Below, one piece after another: positions 48,701 through 60,359 of a DNA stretch of 64,000 nucleotides. Position 1 is the first letter of the stretch. Each line of letters starts with the position of its first letter. Both the position numbers and the translations under genes were made by a program. Source of the stretch: Membranipora membranacea (Eukaryota > Bryozoa > Gymnolaemata > Cheilostomatida > Membraniporidae); assembly GCA_914767715.1 (NCBI GenBank), contig OU612073.1, positions 370,001-434,000 of the forward strand, given 5' to 3'. The notes below the pieces were generated by a model that did not search any database, was not told the origin of the DNA, and saw only the letters and a program-made list of their open reading frames with translations.

Positions 48701-51700
48701 AATCAAACCAAGCAGTATTAATTTAGTATTTCAGGTTGGTTAAAAATAAATGGGCTCCATTTAATGAAAAGCCCAGATTGACGGAAACAAAAGTACCTGA
48801 TATTTTCATTTTTTTATCTCATACTCGGGATTCCTCACCTATAATTATACATTGTGTATAACGTGATGTTATATTGTAGATTATCACAGTTAGATCGGCT
48901 TCAGGTGCTGGATATAAGTCATAACCGTGCACTGAGAGCTATACCAGAGGTAGTGTATAATCTGACACAACTTACTGAGCTGGGACTGGCGGGGTGTGGT
49001 ATCACAGAGATAAGTGACAGGTATGTGAGAGTATCTTATACAGTCAGATGGTACACTTATATATCATCATGGTTGTTTGTTCTGTTTATTAGTGCTGAAT
49101 CCAAACAGTGATCGAGGCAATAACACATGTAATGTTAAACAAAGTATTTTTTTTGGTATAAGCTGACCATGGGCTATACTTACTCAGTTACATGGCTATA
49201 ATAGTGAGATGTGATTTGAGAGTAACTTGAGAATATGGTTATGATATGAGGCTATTATGCCCTGAGGGCGTTATGGTCCGGTAAAATTACATATCTTCAT
49301 GTAACCAGATCTACATTTACCATAAAATACCACATAATGTCCCAAACTATCAGACCAAATTTACTGTGCAAAATATTTGGAGTTGTTTTTGTTATCATGC
49401 GGCATATAAGGTGATAAACCGTATATAGAGGAAAATGCACCGTAGACTGACATGGAAAAATGAGAACTTTTGGAATTATATCAAATAACTGAATAGTTAT
49501 GCTTGCTGGAAGTTGAGCAAATAACAATCAAACCAAGCAGTATTATTTTAGTATTTCAGGTTGGTAAAACACGAACAGAACAATATACAAATTTTATTAT
49601 TACTCCACCCTGATCCCTTCAGAGATAAAGTCCAATATTAAAGGAAACAAAAAGTACCTGATATATTTTCATGTTTTTATCTCATACACAGGATTCCTCA
49701 CATATATATACATTGTGTATGATGTGATGTTATATTGTAGATTATCACAGTTAGATCAGCTCAAGGTGCTGCTTATATCGGATAACCGATGTTAGGTAAC
49801 CAAAAGTACCTGATATATTTTCATGTTTTTATCTCATACTAAGGATTCCCTACCTACAACAGATTGTTTATAATGTGATGTTATATTGTAGATTATCACA
49901 GTTAGAGCAGCTCAAGGTGCTGGACATCAGTCATTACCATGCACTGGGAGCTGTACCGGAGGGAGTGTATAACCTGACACAACTTACTGAGCTGAGAATG
50001 CGTGACTGTGAGATCAGAGAGATAAGTGACAGGTATGTGAGAGTATCTTATACAGTCCGATGGTACACTTATATATCATCATGGTTGTTTGTTCTGTTTA
50101 TTAGTGCTGAATCCAAACAGTGATCGAGGCAATAACACATGTAATGTTAAACAAAGTATTTTTTTTTGTATAAGCTGACCATGGGCTATACTTACTCAGT
50201 TACATGGCTATAATAGTGAGATGTGATTTGAGAGTAACTTGAGAATATGGTTATGATATGAGGCTATTATGCCCTGAGGGCGTTATGGTCCGGTAAAATT
50301 ACATATCTTCATGTAACCAGATCTACATTTACCATAAAATACCACATAATGTCCCAAACTATCAGACCAAATTTACTGTGCAAAATATTTGGAGTTGTTT
50401 TTGTTATCATGCGGCATATAAGGTGATAAACCGTATATAGAGGAAAATGCACCGTAGACTGACATGGAAAAATGAGAACTTTTGGAATTATATCAAATAC
50501 CTAGCAGTATTAATTTAGTATTTCAGGTTGGTTAAAAATAAATGGGCTCCATTTAATGAAAAGCCCAGATTGACGGAAACAAAAGTACCTGATATTTTCA
50601 TGTTTTTATCTCATACTCGGGATTCCTCACCTATAATTATACATTGTGTATAACGTGATGTTATATTGTAGATTATCACAGTTAGATCAGCTCAAGGTGC
50701 TGGACATCAGTCAGAACTGTGCACTAGGAGCTGTACTGGAGGTAGTGTATAATCTGACACAACTTACTAAGCTGGATATGAGTTATTGTGGGATCACAGA
50801 GATAAGTGACAGGTATGTGAGAGTATCTTATACAGTCAGATAGTATACTTATATATCATCATGGTTGTTTGTTCTGCTTATTAGTGCTGAATCCAAACAG
50901 TGATCGAAGCAATAACACATGTAATGTTAAACCAAGTATTTTTCTTGTATACGCCGACCATGGGCTATACTTACTCAGTTACATGGCTATAATAGTGAGA
51001 TGTGATTTGAGAATATGGTTATGATATGAGGCTATTATGCCCTGAGGGCGTTATGGTCCGGTAAAATTACATATCTTCATGTAACCAGATCTACATTTAC
51101 CATAAAATACCACATAAAGTCCCAAATTATCAGACCAAATTTATTGCACAAAATATTTGGAGTTGTTTTTGTTATCATGCGGCATATAAGATGATAATCT
51201 GTATATAGAAGAAAATGCACCGAAACTGACATGGAAAAATGAGAACTTTTGGAATTACATCAAATACCTAAATGGTTAGGCTTGCTGGAAGTTGAGCAAA
51301 TAACAATCAAACCAAGCAGTATTAATTTAGTATTTCAGGTTGGTTAAAAATAAATGGGCTCCATTTAATGAAAAGCCCAGATTGACGGAAACAAAAGTAC
51401 CAGATATTTTCATGTTTTTATCTCATACTCAGTATTCCTCACATATATACATTGTGTATGACGTGATGTTTTATTGTAGATTATCACAGTTAGATCAGCT
51501 CGAGGTGCTGAATATCAGTGTAAACCGTGCACTAGGAGCTGTGCCGGAGGGAGTGTATAATCTGACACAACTTACTGAGCTGAGACTGGAGGGGTGTGGG
51601 ATCACAGAGATAAGTGACAGGTATGTGAGAGTATCTTATACAGTCAGATAGTACATTTATATATCATTATGATTCTTGATTTTGTATTAGCTTAGCCTGA

Positions 51701-54700
51701 GCTGTATTTTCTCCTATACCCGGCTGTGAATAATATGGAAATATTCCCTGATGGCAAGTTTCACCGAATCACATTTTTTGCAAACCAGATTTAAATTTAC
51801 CCTTAGACACCCATCTATTCAAAATATCAACAAAATATTTGTGTGTGCAAAATTATTAGGAGTTGTCTCATATTTATCACAGATACTTCATAAACGATCA
51901 CAGATACTTCACTCTTTATTCAATATTAATATTAGAGAATATAGTTGTCACATCATGAACCAGTGATATCATGAATAGCTTATTCGCTTTCGGCCCATTG
52001 TTATCAATAGCTGTGTACAGGTGCTTAGTTGGCTATTTATCTTGTTAGTTCTATTTCAGTATATCAATTATTGTTAGTATTGTAATCATAATCATCGCTC
52101 AGGCCAAGCAATAAAAATCTCGAAGCCCAACCTTTCCATTCTTGATAAAATACCTCTTTTTTTTTATTCGAATTTTATCATAACATGAACGTGAATTTAA
52201 TGCCATCACGAATAATTTCAGCCAGCTCTGTCATGTGATATATGGTTATGCGGTTGATGTAGCCTCCAGTTTTTATCTTCCAGTCAGACAGTCATTACCA
52301 CTATGCCTTGACTTCATTACAGCCCTCCGTACAGTTGTTCTCTTTGTTGTGTCCGTGATTTCAGATCAGTCTCTCAGTTTTTTTATGTATCGTTAAGTTG
52401 CATCCTTATATCTGAGCCTAGGTCTAACCTGACTTTCCCCTCTCATGGCTTTGGGAGTACAGTTTATGTCCAGGAAGCCGATCATTGGTCATCAAGTTTA
52501 CGTTGGAACGATCTCAGGTTTCTCTCTATGAGAATAAAATAAGCTGTACCAGACAGGAAGGCATTGGAGCACAATCCACGGTCTCAATATACCTTATCTT
52601 ATCACATCATCCGGTATTCGTCACGCATCTCAGTTCTCTCATCATGTAGGCATTTTGCTTCTTAACTTGTGTCCTCTATATCGTCCAGCTTTCATCTCCA
52701 TGTATATATACATATATATAATATATATATTGCCTTATAATCAACGCTGTGTATCTTTGGCTCTGGTGGCAACAACGCACTGTCCTCAGTAAAAAACATC
52801 TCTCTTACTAGAATAGGTATCTGGCGGGGCGAGCTATTGTCTTGTAGCATTGAGACACTCTAAAGAGATCTGCCTAATGCATTGTCTATATGAGAATCCC
52901 TTCTTTTGTATCCTTGGATGCAAATTTTAGTACAGTGTAAGCTGGTTAATTCGGACTTCATATTTGGGAACTCCCGATGATTCAGACAATGAAAATTGGT
53001 CCCTTCAGCCAGATCTCAGTGCATTCTAATGTCACTTAATTCAGACTCGGCTTAATTAGGCCGAAGTTTTGTGGTCTCCAGAAGTTTGAATTTGTCTGTC
53101 CTTGTTTGGGGTCTGCTCATTGTCAGCCTAATTGTCGTATTAATCTAGGAATGTCACTGAATTTAGGTCAAGATCTAGGTCTCACCCTTTATTTTCAGAA
53201 TGAAATACTATCACAGGTTATTGCTTCAATAGATATTGTAGTGTTTATATAATAATATAGGTGTGGTTTTCATGCACTCTTTTGAGATATTGATATTGAT
53301 TATGATACCTCAATGTCTTTAGGTCTTCCTCAAGTAAAGAAGGGTTAATTCCTTTACCATAAAAACAAATATTGTTTTGAAATGTGTAAATTTACCCTGA
53401 ATAAAAATAACCATGTGTGGAAAGGGAAAAGCAGGTCATCTACCCGTGATAATCTACATTCTTCTCTGCAGATGCAGTTTTATAGTTTGGATGCAGCTTT
53501 GAATGTGTTCACTTTACAGAGTTTTATGTATTGTAGATTGTCAGATCTCACAGAGCTTGAGGTACTGGAAATAGGATGGAATGAGTTCATCACACTCCCT
53601 ACAGCAATTCTCAAATTAACTAAACTGAAGACACTGGACCTTATGGATAACGAAAGTCTGCAGTCATTAGATTCCCGTCTGTTACTTCTACCTGCTCTGG
53701 AGAAGCTGGAATGCAGAGGTTGTGAAGCTCTGATATCTCCACCTTATGCAGTCTGTCAGCAGGGTCTGCAGGCTGTAAAACAGTATTACACAGATCTCAA
53801 ACAAACAGGAGGAATAAAACTTCCTATAGTCTCTGCTGCAGTGATAGGAAACAGGATGGCAGGTAAAACTAGTCTGATAAACAGTCTGAAAGCCCGAGAA
53901 CGTAAACTCACGTATCGTAACAAGGAGGGAGAGTATGATAACACAACTGAGGTGTTCAAAATAGAAGAGATTGAAATGGGAGATTCACAGTTAAAAGTGT
54001 TTGACTTTGGAGGTGACCGAGTGTATAACATGACTTATGTTATGACGATTCGTAGTAACTACATTCCGGTAGTTGTTGTGAATATGGAGGATTTTGACCA
54101 GCTATCTACTTCGGCTGGATCTAAGGAGGCTGTTAGGATCCTCTTAGTTGATTATATGGCCCATCTTTATACCACATGCCCTCAGCTTGGTCAACCGTTT
54201 CTCATTCTCACCCACAAAGACATATTAGACAAGAGGCCTGGGAGTTTTGAAAAGAAAAAAAACGAGCTTCTAGCATCTCTCCAGGAGCTCTGTGAAGAGA
54301 TTGTTGCAGAAGAGAAGCATTTCTCAAAAGGGACATCGGACTTCTGTAAGATCAAACTATTTGAGAAGAAGGGTGAATTTATCTCCTCTCATAATATTTT
54401 CACGCTCAGCGAAACTGATGTAAGTAATGAAGTCATCCTCCAGATATTTGATCGGCTCCAGACACGGGCTGAACCATTCTTCACTGTGCTTCCGAAATTG
54501 TGGGAACTTTTAATTAGCTTCTTTGACAGCATGATTGATGGCTCGTTCATTCTCCTCACTGATGTACAAGGGAGATTCCCTGGGGACGGAAACTTCACTG
54601 CCCTTCGCACCATGCACAACATCGGAAGAATTCTCTGGTTTGAACATGATGAGACCTTGAGAGGATTTGTTTTTCATAAGCTGACTGCAGTGACGGACAT

Positions 54701-57700
54701 GATTGCTTTACTGTTTCATCACAGATCAACTGATCTATGGAAGTCTCGTGTCAATGCTCAGCCAAACTTCATGACTATTGGAGAAGAGCACATTCCGAAA
54801 ATAAAGTACAGTCAGCTTGTTGATGATTTTATTCAGACAGGGGTTATCGATGAGGTTGTTTTGCTTAGTCTGTTCAGAGATGGAAGTTTTCCCCAGGACA
54901 TAGCATTGTCCCTACTAAAGAAATTTAACCTGCTATGTGGGCCCATACATGTGTCACCCAGGAAAACATACATAATCCCTTACTTCTCTAAAGACCAAGT
55001 GGATCTCAGCCCAGCAGACAACAAGCTACTTCAGCTTAGAGTTGACATTAACTTTATTGGCCTTTCTCCACCCTCCTATGTCTACAGTCTTCTTACTTGT
55101 AAGTTCCTATCTGCGTACACCAATCCCAGTCTGCACATCCGGGCAGCACAAAATGGAGCATTGGTGGAAGATGGCGACACTTGTATCCGTCTGGTACATA
55201 CCTGCATTCAACGTAGAGTCACTGTACAAATAGATACACCAGTAGCAGAAATCGATTCTTCCTGGAAGCAGCTGATCAGCATCACAGACTCTCTAATCAA
55301 TCACCTGCTGTCTATCTGGGTCGCAGCTCGACCTATATGTGAGTTCTACTGTGCACACTGTCTGTATCTACACGAGTCTGAGCCTAAGAAGGAGATTGAT
55401 CCAGATTGGTATTCTCCTCTCCGACCTGCCAACAAACACAAGCCTCTATCTCACCAGCTGCAAACACTATTCACTGATGCTAAGCCAGTGCGCTGTGGCA
55501 GACTCAAAGTACCAAAACCTCTGAGATTTCCATGTAGGTTCACTTCACTACACTTACATTTTTTTATTCTGCTCAAAATATCGATTATAATCAATAATAA
55601 TCAATTATATTTATTTAACCTTCTGTTTAGCCCCTTGATATTCTTTGTTTTATTCAGGCTTTAGCCTAACAGATAAAGACAAAAAGAGTATCGAAGACTT
55701 CATAACATTGCTAACAGACACATCTGTGCACCAGGGTAAGTGAGTTTGTTTGTTTGTTTGTTTAATTTATACTCTTTATCCAAAGATGTTTAAAACATAC
55801 ACGATACAGTGATGTAATAAAACATACACACATAGTAGGTACCTACTATGTGTGTATGCAGTTAAATTTTCTATTGCTTGAAACTAGTTGGTTATTTGGG
55901 ACATCATAATATATTTATCCATCATGCCAAATGTTCTTTATGGCTGCATAAGCTTAAGTACATCGTCAAAACAAAAAAGTTTTATCCACCACCTTCACAA
56001 ATCTACCCGGTCAGTAGAGGTTGTAGAGGGAGGGTCCGGGTGAGATGCTTCCAGTAATGAACCACAATTCAAGATAATGATTGTTATGTACTTTTCCTGT
56101 AGCATGTCGTGCAGTAGAAGTTACACAAGGACCAGCAGGTGGAGATACAGGCCGTAATGAACTCGAGGCTAATGAGGGAGCTATAGATGAGGTCATTGAG
56201 CTGATGACATCACAACCACCATATATTAACATCCAGCCCACCATTAGTCAGCCAGGATCCAACTCATTGCCACAGAGTACGGTATGTTATATAATTGTAC
56301 AATAGATAGCTCTGATTACTCTGATCGATTGTAAGTGGCAAGTACTGGTATGGCTTTGATGAAGATGGCTACTTATTTTTGGAAATAATTTAACACTATA
56401 GAATGTCATTTTCTGTCATAATATAACTTGCTTTATTAACCACATAACCATCATAATAACTAATACTGTAAATCTCCCTTTCTCTCTATGAGTGAGAGTA
56501 TAATAAGGAAGCTCTGAGACCAAAGAGCCATACAACATTAAAACTAATGTGATATGATTATAGGGGAGATATAAGATGACTAAGACAAGAGGTCGAGCTC
56601 TCATATTATCTAATAAGTATGAGTACACTAATCAACGAGGTCAACAAGTCTGGAGAAAGGGTGCTGACATAGATCATGAGAATATGAAGAATATGCTGGA
56701 GAACTTTGGGTTTGTTGTGAATGGAGAGTATAAAAACTACACTTCAGAGGTAACACATTCAATATAATCCATTACTATAATGTGAACAAGAAATGCACCA
56801 GATTGAAAGATTGAGCTTTCATGTATTTCACGGAACCCAGCAATATTATTGATGAAGGCTGTCACATTCCCCCAATTTTCTTATAAAATAAACATGTTTG
56901 TTTATAAAGGATATGGTGACCGAGATTCACAGAGAGACCCAGCTGGTAGACCAGACAGGCCAGTCGGTATACAAAGATCTAGGAATGTTTGTACTGGTTA
57001 TCACTAGTCATGGCGCTGAAGGAACTGTTGTCGGATCTGATCACAAACACATCAAACTTACTGATATCTATCAGTTATTATCTGCTAAAAACTTCCCGGC
57101 TATGAAAGGAAAACCAAAACTCTTAATAATACAAGCCTGTGCCGGAGGTTAGTACGTCTGCTACAATTAAAGAATTATGACAAGCAGAAACAACAGGTAC
57201 TGTTGGTATCTGACATCAATGTAACATTACCAACAATGCGAATCCTTGAGACAGAAGTTAGAATCTATCATAATTATTATTATTATTATTATCATATATT
57301 TATTGCCGACATGTTCTGAGCTATCAGATGTTTTGTACCAACAATGTCTCATCAATATTTCGTGTCATATCCTGTGATGAATTTCTATTTGCAGTTAACA
57401 GAGAGACGATGACAGACTCGGTAAATGACACAGCTGTTGATCAGCAGTATAACAGACAGGAGGTGACATCACAGACAGCAGATTATGGACATGTAGACTC
57501 AGAGCCCAGTGATATCTCTGTGGCTAATCTGTTTGTCATGCAAGCAAGCTTTGATAGTAAGTGACATCTGAGCCTATCTGCCACAGACTGAAAGTTTACC
57601 GCCTTTTCACAGCAGTATAGATGCAAAATCTCAAAAAAGAAGAGGGATGGGTTTGCACGTTGCGGATTATCATCTCTCAGAATTTTTGTGAAATATTTCC

Positions 57701-58794
57701 TAAACTAATACCCTTTTGATTGTTCAGTTCAGTTGTACAAGTTAATATAAACTGATTCAAAACTGTTGATATCACATTCAACTGTTATTCTATACATCTC
57801 TTTGATATGGTCAATCATTCTAATCTGTTGAAAATTTTCCTCTTCAGCATTTGTGTCAATAAGATCGACAGATTTGGGATCTCAATTCATCAGAGCTGTG
57901 GTTGTGACTTTCTACAAGTATGCTCATAAACAACACCTACAGACTCTGGGGAATATGGTAAGTTTCTTATATAGAAATATGTTTCATTTCTGCTCTACAG
58001 TAAATGATATGATAGTCTGATATATCAGACTGGGTATCATTCCGATCAGAGAGTTGTCCCAAAGCTTTTTTATCATCCCGCCCTCCTTGTCGATGATATT
58101 TGATGATAAATTATGATTGTTATATGCTAAACAAGAATGAGGATCAATATAGAACAGGGATATAAGACGTGTCAATTGGAATAATTCAAACGAACATGTG
58201 TTAGTTGTGGTTGCTGTGGTTGCTGTAGTGACCTTGGCGTGGTTACAAATATTGTATTCAGTTATTGAGCCTATGGGTATTATTTCTGTCTTGACAGATC
58301 CAGAAAGCTGTCAGTAAGAGCAGCGTGCAGAGAACTGATGAACTCAGGCAGATAGTGTCACCTCAGGATAGAGAGAAGGCGTATGTAGCTCAGATGCCTA
58401 TGTGTAACAGACCACTCTACCTAGAACCAGGAATAGATATGAGACATCTAGGAGAGCATCCAGCTAGTGTTACTACTGATGTCAGAGATCCTAATCCTCC
58501 CCAGACTACGATCTCCTGGCTCGCTGGTATAAATAATACATTGATAATCTACTTAGCAATCAACTCTCAAACCTATCATGTGCAGTTATACTTCAGTCAC
58601 TCATAAAACTTCCCTTTATTTAGGCCAGTAGAGCTGCGCCAATGACCTGATATTTCATACAATCAGTCAATTATGTGATTAAGTTAAATGAAACATTTTC
58701 TCGTGTATTTATAGATGATGTAGTGACAACACGCGGAGGAGGAGGAGCTACAACCTCACAGAATATCAGAAAATGGAGAATAGACAGGACATGA
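42770..58794 (+). CDS. LRR-ROC-COR-caspase fusion protein
   Basis: Exons: 42770-42914, 44439-44697, seven LRR cassettes (46433-46573, 47233-47373, 48056-48196, 48880-49020, 49892-50032, 50672-50812, 51480-51620), 53537-55533, 55658-55735, 56103-56281, 56564-56749, 56910-57147, 57395-57556, 57848-57957, 58298-58526, 58715-58794 (TGA). They sum to 4650 nt in one frame, about 1521 residues if translation starts at MSLTQYRKRL in the first exon; further 5' exons are possible. Order: N-terminal linker, about 15 LRRs, ROC GTPase (GNRMAGKTS; DFGGD; THKD), COR, Pro/Gln-rich linker, caspase p20 (histidine in SHG, cysteine in QACAG) and p10 (FVSIRSTDLGSQFI), then a Gly-rich tail. Inferred: LRRs sense, ROC-COR switches by GTP and dimer state, caspase executes. 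No death domain, CARD or kinase is seen. Confidence 0.87.
43149..43290. repeat. Direct repeat, left copy
   Basis: Shares GGCAGCATTGTCGAA, CTGAATGTGAAA and CATATTATCAAAGAGGGAAGG with 43752-43880. The LINE fragment lies between the two copies. Both are in the first identified intron of the ROCO-caspase gene. Confidence 0.6.
43355..43763 (-). mobile_element. LINE reverse-transcriptase C-terminal fragment
   Basis: The minus strand encodes 'MRMLRYCLGISLEKHK' and 'LMRRRRLQCLHVCRREE', typical of the segment after the reverse transcriptase of many non-LTR elements. A frameshift separates it from an end near 43355-43420 that is similar to the fragment at 122-325. It sits between two direct repeats. 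Confidence 0.7.
43752..43880. repeat. Direct repeat, right copy
   Basis: Second copy of 43149-43290, more degenerate, directly after the LINE fragment. Confidence 0.55.
43980..44250 (+). repeat. Unclassified interspersed repeat, second copy
   Basis: Matches 35200-35460 over most of its length, with indels and an in-frame stop. It ends about 190 bases before ROCO-caspase exon 44439-44697. Confidence 0.6.
44698..46432. other. ROCO-caspase intron upstream of the LRR cassettes
   Basis: A 1.7-kb intron. From about 45890 on it is the intronic part of the first cassette repeat unit (GTGAGATGTGATT...). The earlier part holds no feature I recognise. Confidence 0.5.
45890..51650 (+). repeat. Tandem array of about 820-bp LRR-exon cassettes
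   Basis: Seven full units plus one broken unit. Each consists of about 680 bases of near-identical intron and one 141-nt exon. Every exon has the acceptor TTGTAG|ATTATCACAG, ends GACAG|GTATGT, and keeps the same phase, so any number can be added or skipped without frame loss. Each encodes 47 residues, that is two LRRs (LSQLDQLKVLxIS... and YNLTQLTELxLxxC...). Unit starts are near 45894, 46737, 47556, 48379, 49205, 50217 and 50995. Shared intron segments include TGCCCTGAGGGCGTTATGGT. Confidence 0.95.
49741..49795 (+). pseudogene. Truncated LRR cassette exon
   Basis: Begins like the other cassettes (ATTATCACAGTTAGATCAGC) but after about 50 bases runs into the intron part of the next unit (GGTAACCAAAAGTACCTGA). 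In frame it reaches TGT TAG, so splicing it in would end the protein. It looks like the product of an unequal deletion between neighbouring units. Confidence 0.75.
51621..53536. other. ROCO-caspase intron between LRR array and ROC exon
   Basis: A 1.9-kb intron. No repeat family or extra exon is recognised, apart from a TA-rich tract near 52705-52735. The open frame running into the ROC exon from 53382 is intron read-through, because the conserved acceptor TATTGTAG|ATTGTCAG is at 53537 and keeps the cassette phase. Confidence 0.55.
53537..55533 (+). other. ROC-COR exon of the ROCO-caspase gene
   Basis: One 1997-nt exon (665 residues). It begins with the last LRRs (LSDLTELEVLEIGWNEF and LKLTKLKTLDLMDN), then a linker and the ROC domain. 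G1 is GNRMAGKTS near 53849-53875, the G3-like segment is DFGGD, and the G4-like segment is THKD, similar to the THLD of LRRK2. COR follows ('ILWFEHDETLRGFVF', 'FLLCGPI'-like stretch) to about residue 620. The residue after DFGG is Asp instead of the Gln common in small GTPases, so intrinsic hydrolysis may be altered. The donor is CCAT|GTAGGT, which gives the frame needed by the next exon. Confidence 0.85.
56564..58794 (+). other. Caspase domain exons of the ROCO-caspase gene
   Basis: Six exons. The p20-like part has the start YKMTKTRGRALILSN, an S1-pocket-like WRKGADID, the histidine motif VITSHGAEG and the nucleophile in QACAGG (TGT near 57138). The linker exon 57395-57556 is acidic (DSEPSDIS) and could hold an inter-subunit cleavage site. 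The p10-like part has FVSIRSTDLGSQFIRA, keeping the S1 arginine position of caspase SWR. All residues needed for catalysis appear present. No separate promoter or start is seen before 56564, and the frame continues from COR through two linker exons, so the domain belongs to the same gene. Confidence 0.85.
57265..57305. repeat. (TTA)n microsatellite
   Basis: AATTATTATTATTATTATTA in the intron between the two caspase exons that flank the active-site cysteine. Confidence 0.8.
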
Positions 58795-59884
58795 GTTTTT
58801 TTCTTAACTCAGCAGGAGAGTGAAAGTGAGACCAACTGTGTGATACTTATTCTTATATCTCACATTTTAATAGTGACAATGTTACAATCACTTAGTTTAT
58901 CAGTACCATTTGACGAACATTGAATTATCTACGTAATTTATAGGATGTTGATATTTTCCTTATTTAATAACAGAATGTTTACAGAAGGTTCACTTGCCAT
59001 GGATCATCAGTATGTCATGTTATTTCTCAGAATACTGTATTTATTATCCATCAAGATTAAGTTCTACAAAATAGTTATATCTTTTTTTATGATTGTAATG
59101 TAATGTGTGTCCACCATGTACATTATATTGATTTTATCAGAAGTTATTTTCCCACTGCAAGAGAGAGGACAACTACAGTTCTTGAATTTTGCTGAATACA
59201 TCAGTTTGCTGAGAAACTATCAGACATACATTTAGAGGTCCAAAACAATCCTATTAAGATTAATACAAGTTAAAGCTGTTATATCATCATATCTGACTCA
59301 AATATTACATGTCTTTTCTACTAATGATGAGCAGAATTATCAGTTATGTGATTTCTGACGTTCAATTATTTCACCAAAGATAACTTTGTTATATTACTAG
59401 TTATAACGTCTTCTCAATTTATTTTACTTATGACTCAATATCATGACACACATCTCCTGAAACCTCCATCAAATATTTTTCTTTGCTATCTTTCAAATGT
59501 ATTTAATAGCCTTCAACAACATGTCAGGTCTTTAAACAATTTGAAGGCATCCAGACAACAGACATTCATTTGTTTCAGTAATCAGTTGAACGGTCTATGG
59601 CTTCCATTTTTCTTCTTTTGTTTATTTTAATATTTTTTTGCTACCTCCGGCACATTTGGAAGCACATCACTAGAGCGATTATTATCGTTCTCAATAAATG
59701 TTTTAAAAAAAATGACCATGATAAGTAATAAAAGTAGGTCATTTTCAATCACCACAATGCCTCAGTAATGTATAAGCTGCTTCAATGTAGGATGAGCTAT
59801 TGACCGAAGGTCTATGACATTAGATAATTGCTGGTAACACTTACAGACTTTTCGAAAAAATACTTGACACACCAGTGAAGTAAA

Positions 59885-60000
59885 TCATAGTTCCTAGCTG
59901 CAGTCTACCGACTACTGGGCTCAATTGACGTCCCAGGTGTGCACCGACCTGCCTGCCAACTGAGAGCAAAATGGCGGCCGGGCCCTTAAGGCAACCTTAT
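59885..60000. repeat. SINE body fragment
   Basis: Contains TGCACCGACCTGCCTGCCAA and CTGAGAGCAAAATGGCGG-type blocks also present at 33740-33905 and in part at 27700-27805, without a clear tRNA head. Confidence 0.6.
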
Positions 60001-60032
60001 TTCTCAGTCTTCAGACAGAGACAGACAAAAAC

Positions 60033-60108
60033 ACAGTCTGCCGTATCATGCCTGTCTTCTAGCTCAACAAAGCTTGACCTAGAAGACAGATATGATACTG
60101 CAGCCTGT
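60033..60108. repeat. Hairpin repeat, family 'AAGCTTTGTTCAGTGGG', copy 4
   Basis: GTATCATGCCTGTCTTCTAG and CTAGAAGACAGATATGATAC form the arms around AACAAAGCTT. Its right edge is about 45 bases from the truncated caspase exon. Confidence 0.65.
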
Positions 60109-60359
60109 GATTCTTACTCAGACATATGATCACACTGAGCTATCAGATATAGGAATATGCTGGAGAACTTTGGGTTTGTTGTGAATGGAGAGTATAAAAA
60201 CTACTCATCACAGGTAAAACCATGCACATTGTATTTTATTTATTTGTCACTTTAGGTAATTTTAGAGAATCACCCCTATAATCAAACTTTTTTAAGTTGC
60301 TCTAAGTTGATCTGAGAGCTTTTATGTCGTTTCACAAGAACTGCCAAATATCATTGATG

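Larger units (their letters stand above)
58795..60152. other. Intergenic/3' region after the ROCO-caspase gene
   Basis: Presumed 3' UTR (AATAAA near 59692) and a SINE body at about 59885-60000, then a hairpin at 60033-60108. No gene is seen. Confidence 0.5.

Noticed and set aside
53382-53536. Start of the ROC exon at the first in-frame ATG
   Set aside because: The segment is intron read-through; the acceptor at 53537 matches the cassette acceptors and the required phase.
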